Assembly: GCF_013388355.1 (NCBI RefSeq)
Contig: NZ_CP058246.1
Location: 1,302,001 to 1,366,000 of the forward strand
Reading direction: 5' to 3'
DNA: 64,000 bases
Source: Flavobacterium sp. LPB0248
GTDB taxonomy: Bacteria; Bacteroidota; Bacteroidia; Flavobacteriales; Flavobacteriaceae
Notes under the pieces: model-generated
Databases searched by the model: none
What the model was told of the DNA's origin: nothing
What the model saw: only the letters and a program-made list of their open reading frames with translations
Translations under genes and position numbers: made by a program
In this document: positions 54,369-63,336 of the stretch, one piece after another
How the letters are laid out: each line of letters begins with the position of its first letter
Position numbering within the stretch: position 1 is the first letter of the stretch

Positions 54369-55289
54369 ATGAATACTACAACTTCAAAAATTAGAAGTTT
54401 TAACCGATTCTATACTTCTCACTTAGATATTTTAAGCCAGCATTATCTGGAAAGTGATTATTCATTGACTGAAGTACGTATTCTGTACGAAATCAGCGAA
54501 AGCAAAACTATTACGGCACAAAACATTACTGAAATCCTTAATCTCGATAAAGGATATGTTAGCCGAATTTTAAAGCGTTTTTTAAAAGAAAATCTTATTT
54601 CAAAAATTGCTTCTGTAGATGATAAACGTGCTTTTAACATTGAGCTTAGCGATTCAGGAAAAGCATTGTTACATTCGTTAAATAAAAAAGTAGATCAGCA
54701 GATTGAAGATAAAATCGAAAATCTGAATTTCTTCGAAAAAGAGAATCTGATTAATTCGATGCATACGGTAAAAAACTTATTGTCTGAAAATAAACCGCTT
54801 CGAAGTGATATTACATATCGTCATGAAATTAATCCTGGTGATATTGGCTATATTATTTATCTACATGGATTTATTTATGGTAATGAATCGAATTTTTCTA
54901 ATGAATTTGAAAAGTATGTGATCAAGACTTTTTATCATTTCTTAGAAAATTATTCGCCAGAAAAGGATCGTATTTGGATGGCGGAATATAATAACAAAAT
55001 TGTTGGCTGTATTGCTATTCAGCATCAGCCAGAAAATGAAGCGCAATTAAGATGGTTTCTTCTTGATCCATCTTTTAGAGGACTTGGAATCGGTAAAAAA
55101 TTATTGACTGATGCAGTAGATTTCTGTAAAGAGCAAAAATTCAAAAATGTATTTCTGCTAACAACTAGTATGCAAGATAAAGCGCTTGAAATGTATAAAA
55201 TGGCTGGTTTTGAACTTACTGAATCAACAGAAGTAAATCAATGGGGAAAAACATTTCGTGATGAACGTTACGATCTTAAACTGAGATAA
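54369..55289 (+). CDS. MarR family regulator fused to GNAT acetyltransferase
   Basis: I take the ATG at 54369 (306 residues) because a perfect promoter ends at 54341; an upstream TTG at 54312 would overlap it. Residues about 10-140 form a MarR winged helix (LTEVRILYEI..., TAQNITEILNLDKGYVSRILKRF, SVDDKRAFNIELSDSGKALL). Residues about 150-306 form a GNAT acetyltransferase with the acetyl-CoA loop RGLGIGKKLL and a MYKMAGF end. Such fusions are thought to couple DNA binding to acetylation; the substrate is unknown. A palindrome overlaps its promoter, suggesting autoregulation. Confidence 0.9.
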   Translation: MNTTTSKIRSFNRFYTSHLDILSQHYLESDYSLTEVRILYEISESKTITAQNITEILNLDKGYVSRILKRFLKENLISKIASVDDKRAFNIELSDSGKALLHSLNKKVDQQIEDKIENLNFFEKENLINSMHTVKNLLSENKPLRSDITYRHEINPGDIGYIIYLHGFIYGNESNFSNEFEKYVIKTFYHFLENYSPEKDRIWMAEYNNKIVGCIAIQHQPENEAQLRWFLLDPSFRGLGIGKKLLTDAVDFCKEQKFKNVFLLTTSMQDKALEMYKMAGFELTESTEVNQWGKTFRDERYDLKLR

Positions 55290-55320
55290 TTCCTTTTCAG
55301 TCTCAATTTTAATATTTTCT

Positions 55321-55365
55321 AAAAAGAAAAGTCAGATTAGTTTATTTAATCTGACTTTTCTTTTT
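55321..55365. terminator. Strong bidirectional terminator
   Basis: A 19-bp perfect stem (55321-55339 with 55347-55365), including A and T runs, over a 7-base loop. It separates the convergent MarR-GNAT and metallo-hydrolase genes. Confidence 0.9.
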
Positions 55366-55402
55366 ATTGTTTTAAAACCGGAATTGATTTCAAATCTTCT
55401 AT

Positions 55403-56152
55403 TTATGATACGTATTTCATTTCTTCTTCGATAAATTCTAGAATTGGCTCTTTCATATCGTGATAAAAAAGCACTTTCCAGTTTTCATCTTTTGCCTGCT
55501 GTTCCCATTTTTTACGAGATTCTCTAGCACGTTTTCCGTCAAAGTCGGTTTTGTAGGCAACATGCATTGACCAATATATTTTTTGCGGTAAATCGTCGGC
55601 TCCATAAAAAACAATTTCGTCATCGGCTTTGATCCAAAAAACTTGGTGAAATTGGGTATGTCCAGCAGAAACTTCATAGAAAATTTCATCGGTAATTTGT
55701 CCGCTGTCAGCATTTAATAATTCCACATTTGGAAGTTTTTCGAGCTGATTCAATATTTCAGGAACGTAAGACGGATTATTGATTTGTTCTAAAGCAAAAT
55801 CTATTTCACGTTTTTGAATATAAATCGTTGCGTTTGGAAAATTCTGAACCAGATTTCCGTTTTCAAAATAACCAATTCCTTCAATATGATCTTTATGCAA
55901 ATGCGAAACCAAAACTTTTGTTATCTGTTGAGGTTCGATATTGTTTTTTCGTAAAATTTCATAAATAAAAGGAACGCCATTATTGACAAATCCTAATCCG
56001 AAATCTAATAAAACAACATCATTATCGGTGATAATCACAAAAGGCTGAATGGCCATTTTTAAACCTGAATCGTTTGATCCGTCTGACAAAAGTTTAAATT
56101 CTTTTTTAGAATTGGCAACATAATTTCCTTCTTGTAATGCTATAATTTCCAT
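55403..56152 (-). CDS. Metallo-beta-lactamase-fold hydrolase
   Basis: A 249-residue protein with the metallo-beta-lactamase metal site HLHKDH (H84, H86, D88, H89), a later His in SAGHTQFH and Asp in FYGADD. There is no signal peptide, so it is cytoplasmic. Family members of this size include lactonases, glyoxalase II-like and quorum-quenching enzymes; the substrate cannot be told. It is transcribed divergently from the LysR gene, which probably controls it. GAACTTTG on the minus strand near 56183-56190 could be its -7 box. Confidence 0.85.
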   Translation of the reverse strand: MEIIALQEGNYVANSKKEFKLLSDGSNDSGLKMAIQPFVIITDNDVVLLDFGLGFVNNGVPFIYEILRKNNIEPQQITKVLVSHLHKDHIEGIGYFENGNLVQNFPNATIYIQKREIDFALEQINNPSYVPEILNQLEKLPNVELLNADSGQITDEIFYEVSAGHTQFHQVFWIKADDEIVFYGADDLPQKIYWSMHVAYKTDFDGKRARESRKKWEQQAKDENWKVLFYHDMKEPILEFIEEEMKYVS

Positions 56153-56200
56153 TTTGTTTCTGCTTTAATTTTGCAACATGACAAAGTTCTTAAGAATTTC

Positions 56201-56208
56201 TATATTTG
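56201..56208 (+). promoter_or_regulatory. -7 promoter element for the LysR gene
   Basis: TATATTTG is an exact TAnnTTTG match 47 bases before the ATG at 56256; the -33 box is weak. It lies downstream of an alternative ATG at 56178, which argues against that start. Confidence 0.6.
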
Positions 56209-56255
56209 TAAAACCTTATTTTTCGATAAAATCAATCGATAAAACCGATTTAGAA

Positions 56256-57137
56256 ATGGAACTCCGACAGCTAAAATATTTCCTCAAAGCAAAAGAATTA
56301 CTGAATTTTACCGAAGCGGCTTCGGCACTTTACATTAGTCAAAGCACATTATCGCAGCAAATTAAACAACTGGAAGACGAATTGCAGGTTCCGCTTTTTA
56401 ACCGAATCGGGAAAAGAATTACGCTTACCGAAGCTGGAGATCTGTTTGCCGTTTATGCCCAACAATCTGTCAACAAAGCTTCTGACGGATTGGAATTACT
56501 AAAAGACTTAAATAATCTGGAAACGGGAAAAGTAGCAATTGGCGTAACGTATGCATTACGTCATGTGGTGACAAAAGCTTTAATTTTGTTTAGTTCGGAA
56601 TATCCTAAAATTCAATTCGAAATTGTGTTTGGAACTTCGCAGGAATTAATTCAGAAATTGAATCATTTTGAACTTGATGTAATTCTGACTTTTGAAGAAA
56701 TTGCTGCCGAAGCGCATTTTAAATATCTCGAATTGTTTACTTCGCCAATGGCTTTGGTTACAGCATCAGAGACGCCTTTAACTTATAAAAAAAGTATTTC
56801 TCTAGATGAGGCAAGTTCTTTGCCTCTTGCACTTCCGTCGAGTGGTTTCAGCACAACACAATTTATCAATAAAGCTTTTGAAAAAAGTAATTTACACCCA
56901 AATGTCACGATTGAAATAAACGATATTCCGACATTACTAGAATTGATTAAAACAGGAAAATGGCATACTATTTTGACTAAAACCACTATTGAAAACGAGA
57001 AAGATTTGTACGCCATTCCAATTCAAGGCAAAAATATGACACGAACTGCGATGCTTATTTCTTTGAAGGAAGTATATGAGAAAAAAGCGGTTACGGCTTT
57101 TTTGAAAATGCTCGTAGAAAATTTAAATGTTAATTAA
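56256..57137 (+). CDS. LysR-family transcriptional regulator
   Basis: A 293-residue LysR regulator. Start chosen at 56256 (MELRQLKYFLK), the usual family beginning; an upstream ATG at 56178 would add 26 non-conserved residues and lies before the -7 box. The N-terminal winged HTH (about 3-60: FTEAASALYISQSTLSQQIKQLEDELQVPLFNR) is followed by the substrate-binding domain. It is divergent from the metallo-hydrolase and likely regulates it. Confidence 0.9.
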   Translation: MELRQLKYFLKAKELLNFTEAASALYISQSTLSQQIKQLEDELQVPLFNRIGKRITLTEAGDLFAVYAQQSVNKASDGLELLKDLNNLETGKVAIGVTYALRHVVTKALILFSSEYPKIQFEIVFGTSQELIQKLNHFELDVILTFEEIAAEAHFKYLELFTSPMALVTASETPLTYKKSISLDEASSLPLALPSSGFSTTQFINKAFEKSNLHPNVTIEINDIPTLLELIKTGKWHTILTKTTIENEKDLYAIPIQGKNMTRTAMLISLKEVYEKKAVTAFLKMLVENLNVN

Positions 57138-57163
57138 AAATTTTCTTTGAGATATTCGAAGAG

Positions 57164-57267
57164 TTTGTCATTCCGAGGAACGAGGAATCACACAAGTAAC
57201 ACCGCCAAGCGATTCGCCAATCTTTGGCGATTATCGAGTGTGATTCCTCGTTCCTCGGAATGACAAA
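57164..57267. repeat. REP-like palindromic element with perfect 30-bp arms
   Basis: The arms 57164-57193 and 57238-57267 are exact reverse complements, beginning TTTGTCATTCCGAGGAACGA. An inner stem pairs CGCCAA with TTGGCG. It forms a long two-tier hairpin between the LysR and esterase genes. A degenerate relative is at 47115-47231. These are typical Flavobacterium intergenic repeats. Confidence 0.85.
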
Positions 57268-57290
57268 AACTGCTATAAAATGAATAAAAT

Positions 57291-59198
57291 CTACTTCAAC
57301 TCTGCTTCAAAAGGCGAAGCTGGTAAGTCTTCTTTATTGTATAAATTAGCTTCAGAAGGGTTATCTGCCCAAGCGTAACAAACTTTTACAGGATTTGCAA
57401 CCGAGTCATTCCAAACTACGATTTTGTCACCTTCAATAATCGCTTTTGCCCATACAAACTTTCCGTCAGTTCCCGCGATAGCGAATTCTTTTAATTCATT
57501 TTCTTTTTTAATCATGAAGCCAGATCCAACATTCGAAAAACTTAAAACCAATTTGTTTCCATTTTGTTTCATCGATTGAAAAAGCGGACCTGAAGCTGTT
57601 ACGTTTTTATCACCATAAACCAACTTCTTTGCCTGAAGCGCTAATCTTCTTCCGACATCATATTTATTTAATGGATGAATATCGTTCCATTCGCCTAAAT
57701 CTATGGTTATGGCTAATCCTGTGTTCGGAACTTTCAACGTATTTAACTGCTGCTGTCTCAAAGCTGCCCAACTGCTTTCTGAAGGCTCTGTTTTTGGATC
57801 CATAAAATTTGGAAGCTGCACTAGTAAAAAGGGTAAATTTTCCTGTTTCCATTGTGCTCGCCAATTTGTTATTAGAGTTTCCATCAAAGGTCCATATTCC
57901 AAAGGCTTTTTGGTATTGGCTTCGCCTTGATACCATAAAACGCCTTTTATTGGGTAATTTTTCAAAGGTGCAATCATCGCATTGTAAAGTCCAACCGGTT
58001 TCCAGCGCACGAAAGTTTGTCCAGGAAGCGGTTCCATTTTTGAACCTAATTTGTATTTCCAATTTCCTTTTAAGTCAATTGTATTATCACCAATAATCAG
58101 TTCATAAGGTTTATCGGTTACAAAACCTCCTCTGCCCGAGTTATTAATGATGCGAACTGTAATCTCGTTTTTACCTTCTTTTAAAACATTTGCATTAAAA
58201 GAATAAATTCTTGGCGGATATTGATATGAAGTTGTTCCAACAAAATTTCCGTTTACAAAAACTGAATCGGCATCTACAATTCTTCCTAGAATCAATTTTG
58301 CCTGATTTTCTTTTACTTTTTCCAGAACAAAATCTTTTTTAAACCAAACCGAACCGTTTGTTTTTCCAAGTTCTCCATCGGCCCAATAACCTGGAATGTT
58401 CATTACTTTCCAATCTGAAGTTTCAACAGAATTCCTCCATTTCTCTTTCAGTCCAAGATCGGTTTCATTCAGTTTTTTATACCATTCTGAACTTACTTTT
58501 CGGTCATTTTCGTCGATTTGTTTTTCGAGTTTTCCGTCTTTAAATTTTAAATATTCTTCATAATACTCGGGAAATTTTTTAATGCTTTCTTCGCTAATCC
58601 AAGATTCTGCTGGAGAACCGCCCAAAGCGCTATTGATTAACCCAATTGGAATTTTATACTTTTCGTATATTTCTAAAGCAAAGAAATAGCCAACTCCAGT
58701 AAACTGTAAAACGTTTACAGGATTTGCTTCGACCCAAGAACCAGATGAAAAATCGTTTCTTTCTTTTTCGAAATAATATTCATCGGGAACCAAAAATTGT
58801 CTAATGTTTGAATTTTCAGATTTTGCGATTGCTTCTTTGTATTTGTCTTTTAAGCGATCCATCGGCAATTCCATATTCGATTGGCCAGAACACAACCAAA
58901 CATCACCAAAAAGGATATTTTTCAAGACAATTGTGTTGGACGCTTTTAAAGTCATTTCGAAAGGTCCGCCTGCTTTTTGAGATGGAAGCTGAATCGACCA
59001 TTTTCCGTCTTGAGCCGTTGTGGTTTTATATGTTTTACGATTAAATTCGATTTCGACTTTTTCGTTTGGCGACGCCCAACCCCAAATATTAACTTTTGTA
59101 TCGCGCTGCAATATCATTCCGTCGCTTATCAATCGCGGAAGTTTTATTTGCGCATTGATGCTAAAAGTTATTAGAAATGCTAATATTATTTTTTTCAT
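57291..59198 (-). CDS. Sialate O-acetylesterase-family esterase
   Basis: A 635-residue exported esterase. I start at 59198 (MKKIILAFLITFSINAQ, a good signal peptide); an upstream ATG at 59234 would mask it. The SGNH-type serine is in CSGQSNMELP (S107), and a matching Asp/His is in NDIHPLNKYDVG. A beta-galactosidase-like jelly roll (about 280-385: SVWFKKDFVLE, DADSVFVNGNFVG) is inserted between the catalytic parts. In this xylan-type locus it probably removes acetyl groups from xylan or its side chains rather than from sialic acid. Confidence 0.85.
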   Translation of the reverse strand: MKKIILAFLITFSINAQIKLPRLISDGMILQRDTKVNIWGWASPNEKVEIEFNRKTYKTTTAQDGKWSIQLPSQKAGGPFEMTLKASNTIVLKNILFGDVWLCSGQSNMELPMDRLKDKYKEAIAKSENSNIRQFLVPDEYYFEKERNDFSSGSWVEANPVNVLQFTGVGYFFALEIYEKYKIPIGLINSALGGSPAESWISEESIKKFPEYYEEYLKFKDGKLEKQIDENDRKVSSEWYKKLNETDLGLKEKWRNSVETSDWKVMNIPGYWADGELGKTNGSVWFKKDFVLEKVKENQAKLILGRIVDADSVFVNGNFVGTTSYQYPPRIYSFNANVLKEGKNEITVRIINNSGRGGFVTDKPYELIIGDNTIDLKGNWKYKLGSKMEPLPGQTFVRWKPVGLYNAMIAPLKNYPIKGVLWYQGEANTKKPLEYGPLMETLITNWRAQWKQENLPFLLVQLPNFMDPKTEPSESSWAALRQQQLNTLKVPNTGLAITIDLGEWNDIHPLNKYDVGRRLALQAKKLVYGDKNVTASGPLFQSMKQNGNKLVLSFSNVGSGFMIKKENELKEFAIAGTDGKFVWAKAIIEGDKIVVWNDSVANPVKVCYAWADNPSEANLYNKEDLPASPFEAELK

Positions 59199-59212
59199 TA
59201 TAATCTGTTTTA

Positions 59213-59357
59213 TTTTTTTTAGCCACGAATTCACGAATTTTTCTAATTCTTATCTTTGTGTTTTAATTATCTTCAATTACACAAATTAATTTGTATAATT
59301 GAATTACTCTACAGACAAAGATTTAAAAAAAAATTCGTGAATTCGCGGCGAAAAAAA
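59213..59357. repeat. Inverted-repeat intergenic element
   Basis: GAATTCACGAATTT (59227-59240) and AAATTCGTGAATTC (59331-59344) are exact inverted copies within longer imperfect arms with T and A runs. Inside, TTCAATTA.ACAAATTAATTTGT.TAATTGAA (59272-59303) forms a second palindrome. It lies between two PUL genes. Confidence 0.75.
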
Positions 59358-59358
59358 C

Positions 59359-61008
59359 CTATTCATAAGTATATAATTTTATTTTTTGAATTTCGTAATC
59401 TCCAACTGATATTCTTAAATGTCTGCCTTGATGGGTTTGATCTCCGTTAAAATGTCTGATGGTTTTCCATTTTTCATTTTCAAACTTGCCTTGATCGGTT
59501 TTTAAAATTCCAGCATTTACATTTCCTTTTAATGGTTTAAAAGTAACTACAATTCCTGATCCTGAAATGTAAAATTCATCTTTGGCAATTTCTATAATAA
59601 TCGCACTAGACATTGGCCAAGTTTCAGCTTTTGCTCCATCAGACCAATTTAAGGTATAATCATGTTTGAAAGTGAATTCGTAATCGCCCATTTTAATGAT
59701 TTGCGTATTGTTTTCTTTGTCTAACAAAACACCGTCAATTTTCCCTTGTCCTTTATTGGCTTCAATTGTTGGGGTTAACTGTTGCACTAAATCATATATT
59801 TTTCCTAAAGGTTCTTTTTTGGCATCGGCAACAGATTCTATAGAAAATGGTGAAAACCCAATCGCCTCATAATGTCCGATAGCATATAAACCTTTAAAAG
59901 GCGCGGTTTCATCAAAACGATGCTCTGGAATAAATAACGGATCACCTTGACGGGTAAATAAATCGTTCCATTGTTTAAACGACGGATTATAAAAATCTGG
60001 CGCTAAAAAATCGATCGCATTTCCAGCCGCTTTCCACACATCCATAATATGTGGCAAAGGTCCAGCGCTTGGGTATTGTCCCGGTTTTTTTTCTGGTGCA
60101 TTTAGAGCCGCGTTTACAAACATCGGAATCGGATAAATATCTTTTCCTGCTTTGGCGATTATGTTAGTGAATTTTGAGAAATACCAAGCCATAAAAATTT
60201 CATCGGTATGAAGTCCTTTTCCAAAAACTTCTTCCCAGTTTCCTTTTGTTTTGTATCCGTTTTTCTTCCAGATTTCTGAAAATTCGGGAACGAGTTTTTC
60301 TTTGTTTTTTTGAAGGTATTGCAACAATTCTTTTGGAACTTCTTTTTTGAAAGCTTCATTTGCTAAAGGATGATAATCACGTGCAGTTGGCAGCATTCCG
60401 ATTTCATTCTCAACCTGAATCATGATTACGGTTTGTTCTTTTTGATCGAAATCTTTAACGTGAGCCATCAATTTTTTGAAAGCATTTAAATCGGCTTGAA
60501 GATTGTTTTCGCTAAAAGGCGTTAAGATCTCATGACTTTTGTTGCTATCGTCTTTAACTCTAGGATATTTTTTTTGATTGAGTTTTATCCATGCTGGAGC
60601 ATGGCTTGACATACTGTTTTTCCAAGATCCGAACCACAGAAAAACAAGTTTTAAATTCTCTTTTCTTGCACGAAGAATTAAATCATCTACTAACTGAAAA
60701 TCAAATTTACCTTCTTCTGGTTCTATCAATTCCCAATAAACAGGCGTAAGAACGATGTTGAGGTTCATGTCTACCAATTTTGGCCAAATGGTTTCCATGC
60801 TTTCCATACTTGTGGCAGAAGAGTTTCCAAGTTCTCCTCCACGAATCAAAAATGATTTTTCGTTTACAATTAATTGTGTTTTGTTTCCTTTTTTCTGAAG
60901 ATGGGGTATGTTTTGACAAAAACCAGACTGGATCGTCAGTAAAGCCATCAGAAGGAAGCTGTTTTTTATAAAAAAACTGATTCGATTTGTTTTATGAGTA
61001 AAAGCCAT
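59359..61008 (-). CDS. GH35 / DUF5597-like glycosidase
   Basis: A 549-residue enzyme; I start at 61008 (MAFTHKTNR...LLTIQSGFCQ, a signal peptide), since the 61098 ATG adds 30 residues with a second hydrophobic stretch. The TIM barrel has the acid/base in QVENEIG (E202) and the nucleophile in FIPEHR (E362). DUF5597-like C-terminal beta domains follow. GH35 members are mainly beta-galactosidases; in a xylan-type locus it may remove beta-linked galactose from side chains. It lies downstream of GH10 with a hairpin between them. Confidence 0.85.
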   Translation of the reverse strand: MAFTHKTNRISFFIKNSFLLMALLTIQSGFCQNIPHLQKKGNKTQLIVNEKSFLIRGGELGNSSATSMESMETIWPKLVDMNLNIVLTPVYWELIEPEEGKFDFQLVDDLILRARKENLKLVFLWFGSWKNSMSSHAPAWIKLNQKKYPRVKDDSNKSHEILTPFSENNLQADLNAFKKLMAHVKDFDQKEQTVIMIQVENEIGMLPTARDYHPLANEAFKKEVPKELLQYLQKNKEKLVPEFSEIWKKNGYKTKGNWEEVFGKGLHTDEIFMAWYFSKFTNIIAKAGKDIYPIPMFVNAALNAPEKKPGQYPSAGPLPHIMDVWKAAGNAIDFLAPDFYNPSFKQWNDLFTRQGDPLFIPEHRFDETAPFKGLYAIGHYEAIGFSPFSIESVADAKKEPLGKIYDLVQQLTPTIEANKGQGKIDGVLLDKENNTQIIKMGDYEFTFKHDYTLNWSDGAKAETWPMSSAIIIEIAKDEFYISGSGIVVTFKPLKGNVNAGILKTDQGKFENEKWKTIRHFNGDQTHQGRHLRISVGDYEIQKIKLYTYE

Positions 61009-61060
61009 TTCGATTTGTTTTTTGCTCGTATAGATCTTGAGCTGTAAGATTAAGAAAATA

Positions 61061-61109
61061 AATAATCCATAGTACAAACCATTTTTACAGATTTGCACTA
61101 TGGATAATT
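61061..61109 (-). terminator. Stem-loop between GH10 and GH35, attenuator or terminator
   Basis: AATAATCCATAGTACAAA (61061-61078) pairs with TTTGCACTATGGATAATT (61092-61109) with one mismatch, over a 13-base loop. On the minus strand the bases after the stem are T-rich (TTATTTTCTTAA), so it may partly terminate after the xylanase. Confidence 0.55.
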
Positions 61110-61122
61110 ACTAATTAAATAT

Positions 61123-63333
61123 TTAAGGTTTTACTAATTCTCCTGAGAAACCTAAACTCACATCTTTTCCTGCAAGTCCGTCTGCTGCGCCTTTGTAGGC
61201 ATGTTTACGAACATAATTTGCATCCCAAAGATTTGGAGATTCGTTTGGAAGCCAGTATTCGTGTTCTTTAGAATTGTCTGAAACTCCCCAAATTGTAATT
61301 CCATACTGTTGTGCCGCGGGAATATATTTTTTGTACATATCAATAACATATTGATACATTTCTGCTTGAGATGCTTGTTGCGCAACTGTTGGCGTAGCTG
61401 TACCTAATCTTACGTCTAATTCAGAAATTTTAATTAGTTTTCCTGACGCTGCCAGTTTTTGGAACATCTGAGCAATTTTGTCTTTGTCTGTTGTTAATCC
61501 AATATGCATCTGCGTTCCAATTCCGTCTACTTGAGCGCCTTGGCTTTCAATATATTTTACATATTCGATTATTCCATCACATTTGTCTAATCTAGATTCT
61601 AGGTTATAATCGTTTATGAAAAGTTTATCGCTTGTATTTCCGTATTGGCGTGCTAGTTTGAATGCTTTTACAGCGTAGTCTTTTCCTAGATATTTTACCC
61701 AAGAAAAATAGTCTGTTGCAGTATCGCCTTCGCTTCCATCTCTAAGTGTTCCGTCTTCTTTCATTGGTTCGTTTACTACATCCCAAGAGAAAACGCTTGT
61801 TTTGTAGTGTGTCATCATTTTAGAAATCCAATCGGTCATGGCATCGCTAATAATTTTGGTTTTCTCAGCATCTGTTTTTTCAATTGTAATTGGAGCTGTT
61901 GGCACATTGCCCGTAGATGATCCATCAGATACTAAAACATTGTCGATATAATAGGTTCCTGCGGTTCCTCCTAAATCAAAACCAAAACCTGTCTCACCAC
62001 CTTTTGCTGTAATTTTCCATTCAATCTGTTTCCATGTCGTCGTCGTTGCTTGATCTGTCTGATAACTTGCTACTCCTGATGGTGTTGTTGAACATCTTAC
62101 AGAACCATTAGCTTCAGAACGAATCATATAAGAAATGGTGTAATTTTTTCCTGCTACCAATGCAGAAGTAAAAGTGGTCTGAATTTGAGTTTTCCATTGG
62201 TTTGAAGCATCAGATGTAGCGTTTACTACTTTCATTGATCCACTTCCTTCATAAACATTTGAAGCTCCTGTTCCTGCACTTAAAGCATCTGTTGCTCCAT
62301 TGGCTTTACTCCAGCCTGTAATACCTGAATTAAAATTTCCGTTGGCAATTAGATTTACTGGTCCTGCAGAAGCATCAAGATCTACAACTGCAAGTGTATT
62401 AACATCAATAAGATAGGTTACATTTGGAATAGGTCCTAAATCAAAACTTAATTTTAAGCTATTACTTCCAACTGCAAAATCACTGGCATTTAATTTAAAT
62501 TTAATTTGTTTCCATTGCGAAGTGGTAGCAAATGCTTCTGCTGTACTTGTACCATCCCAATTAATCCAAGGATAAGCATTTTTAAGCCCAGCAAAAGAAA
62601 TACGCCCTTTACCAGTCTTATCTGATTTGATGTAGAAAGAAACTTCGTAGTTATGGTCCGTCACAACAGATACCGCAGGAGATGTTAATTGCAGATCCCA
62701 ATAATTGGTTGACGATGTTGAGGAAATCAATTGAACAGCTTTAGAATTTGCGGCTAAACCGGCGTTATCAACAACTGTAATTCCCTGACCTTGATTTCCT
62801 TTTGACCAGTTTGTAAATGAACCGCTTTTTAAACCTGCAATATCCAAAACATTTGTTCCGCTTGAACCTGGAATCACTGTTGGGGCAATAATACCGTTTA
62901 GATAACTTGCATTTTGGTTGGAATGCCAAACTAAAGTGTGTCCAAAAACTTTTAATCCCGCGCTTTTTGTTGCAGCGATAAAAGCATCTACATTGGCAAA
63001 ATCAATTTCTCCTTTGGCATTTACCATCGCTCCATGCTTCATTTCGTAACCTGGTGTAACTTCATCAAAGTTTTCGTTTACAATTTTTCTATAAACTGGG
63101 TCACTCATGTATAAACTGATTCCGATTCCGTTTCCTAATGAAAAATCCGAATAGTTTTTTAATGGTTCGTAACGGCTTATTTTCTCTACTAAAGCCAGCG
63201 GAAGCTCAGCTCCAGTTACTTCGCCATGTTCTGGGTCTTTTCCCCACTCCATCAAGTTGTCATCGCAAGAAGCGAATAACAACAATGATGAAGCAATTAC
63301 AGGTAATATCTTTATATATTTCATTTTGGTCAT
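61123..63333 (-). CDS. GH10 endo-xylanase lipoprotein with two inserted CBMs
   Basis: A 736-residue lipoprotein (lipobox LFASC, Cys23). The GH10 barrel starts near residue 45 and has GHTLVWH (131-137); it is interrupted at about 150-475 by two CBM4/9-like beta-sandwiches, then resumes with the acid/base in WDVVNEP (E522) and the nucleophile in KISELDV (E638). This split arrangement is known from Bacteroidota Xyn10A enzymes that act on xylan at the cell surface. It starts 3 bases after the surface glycan-binding gene; an in-frame ATG at 63324 is also possible. Confidence 0.95.
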   Translation of the reverse strand: MTKMKYIKILPVIASSLLLFASCDDNLMEWGKDPEHGEVTGAELPLALVEKISRYEPLKNYSDFSLGNGIGISLYMSDPVYRKIVNENFDEVTPGYEMKHGAMVNAKGEIDFANVDAFIAATKSAGLKVFGHTLVWHSNQNASYLNGIIAPTVIPGSSGTNVLDIAGLKSGSFTNWSKGNQGQGITVVDNAGLAANSKAVQLISSTSSTNYWDLQLTSPAVSVVTDHNYEVSFYIKSDKTGKGRISFAGLKNAYPWINWDGTSTAEAFATTSQWKQIKFKLNASDFAVGSNSLKLSFDLGPIPNVTYLIDVNTLAVVDLDASAGPVNLIANGNFNSGITGWSKANGATDALSAGTGASNVYEGSGSMKVVNATSDASNQWKTQIQTTFTSALVAGKNYTISYMIRSEANGSVRCSTTPSGVASYQTDQATTTTWKQIEWKITAKGGETGFGFDLGGTAGTYYIDNVLVSDGSSTGNVPTAPITIEKTDAEKTKIISDAMTDWISKMMTHYKTSVFSWDVVNEPMKEDGTLRDGSEGDTATDYFSWVKYLGKDYAVKAFKLARQYGNTSDKLFINDYNLESRLDKCDGIIEYVKYIESQGAQVDGIGTQMHIGLTTDKDKIAQMFQKLAASGKLIKISELDVRLGTATPTVAQQASQAEMYQYVIDMYKKYIPAAQQYGITIWGVSDNSKEHEYWLPNESPNLWDANYVRKHAYKGAADGLAGKDVSLGFSGELVKP

Positions 63334-63336
63334 TTT

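Noticed and set aside
56178..56255. Upstream ATG extension of the LysR gene
   Set aside because: It lies before the exact -7 box at 56201-56208 and adds non-conserved residues.
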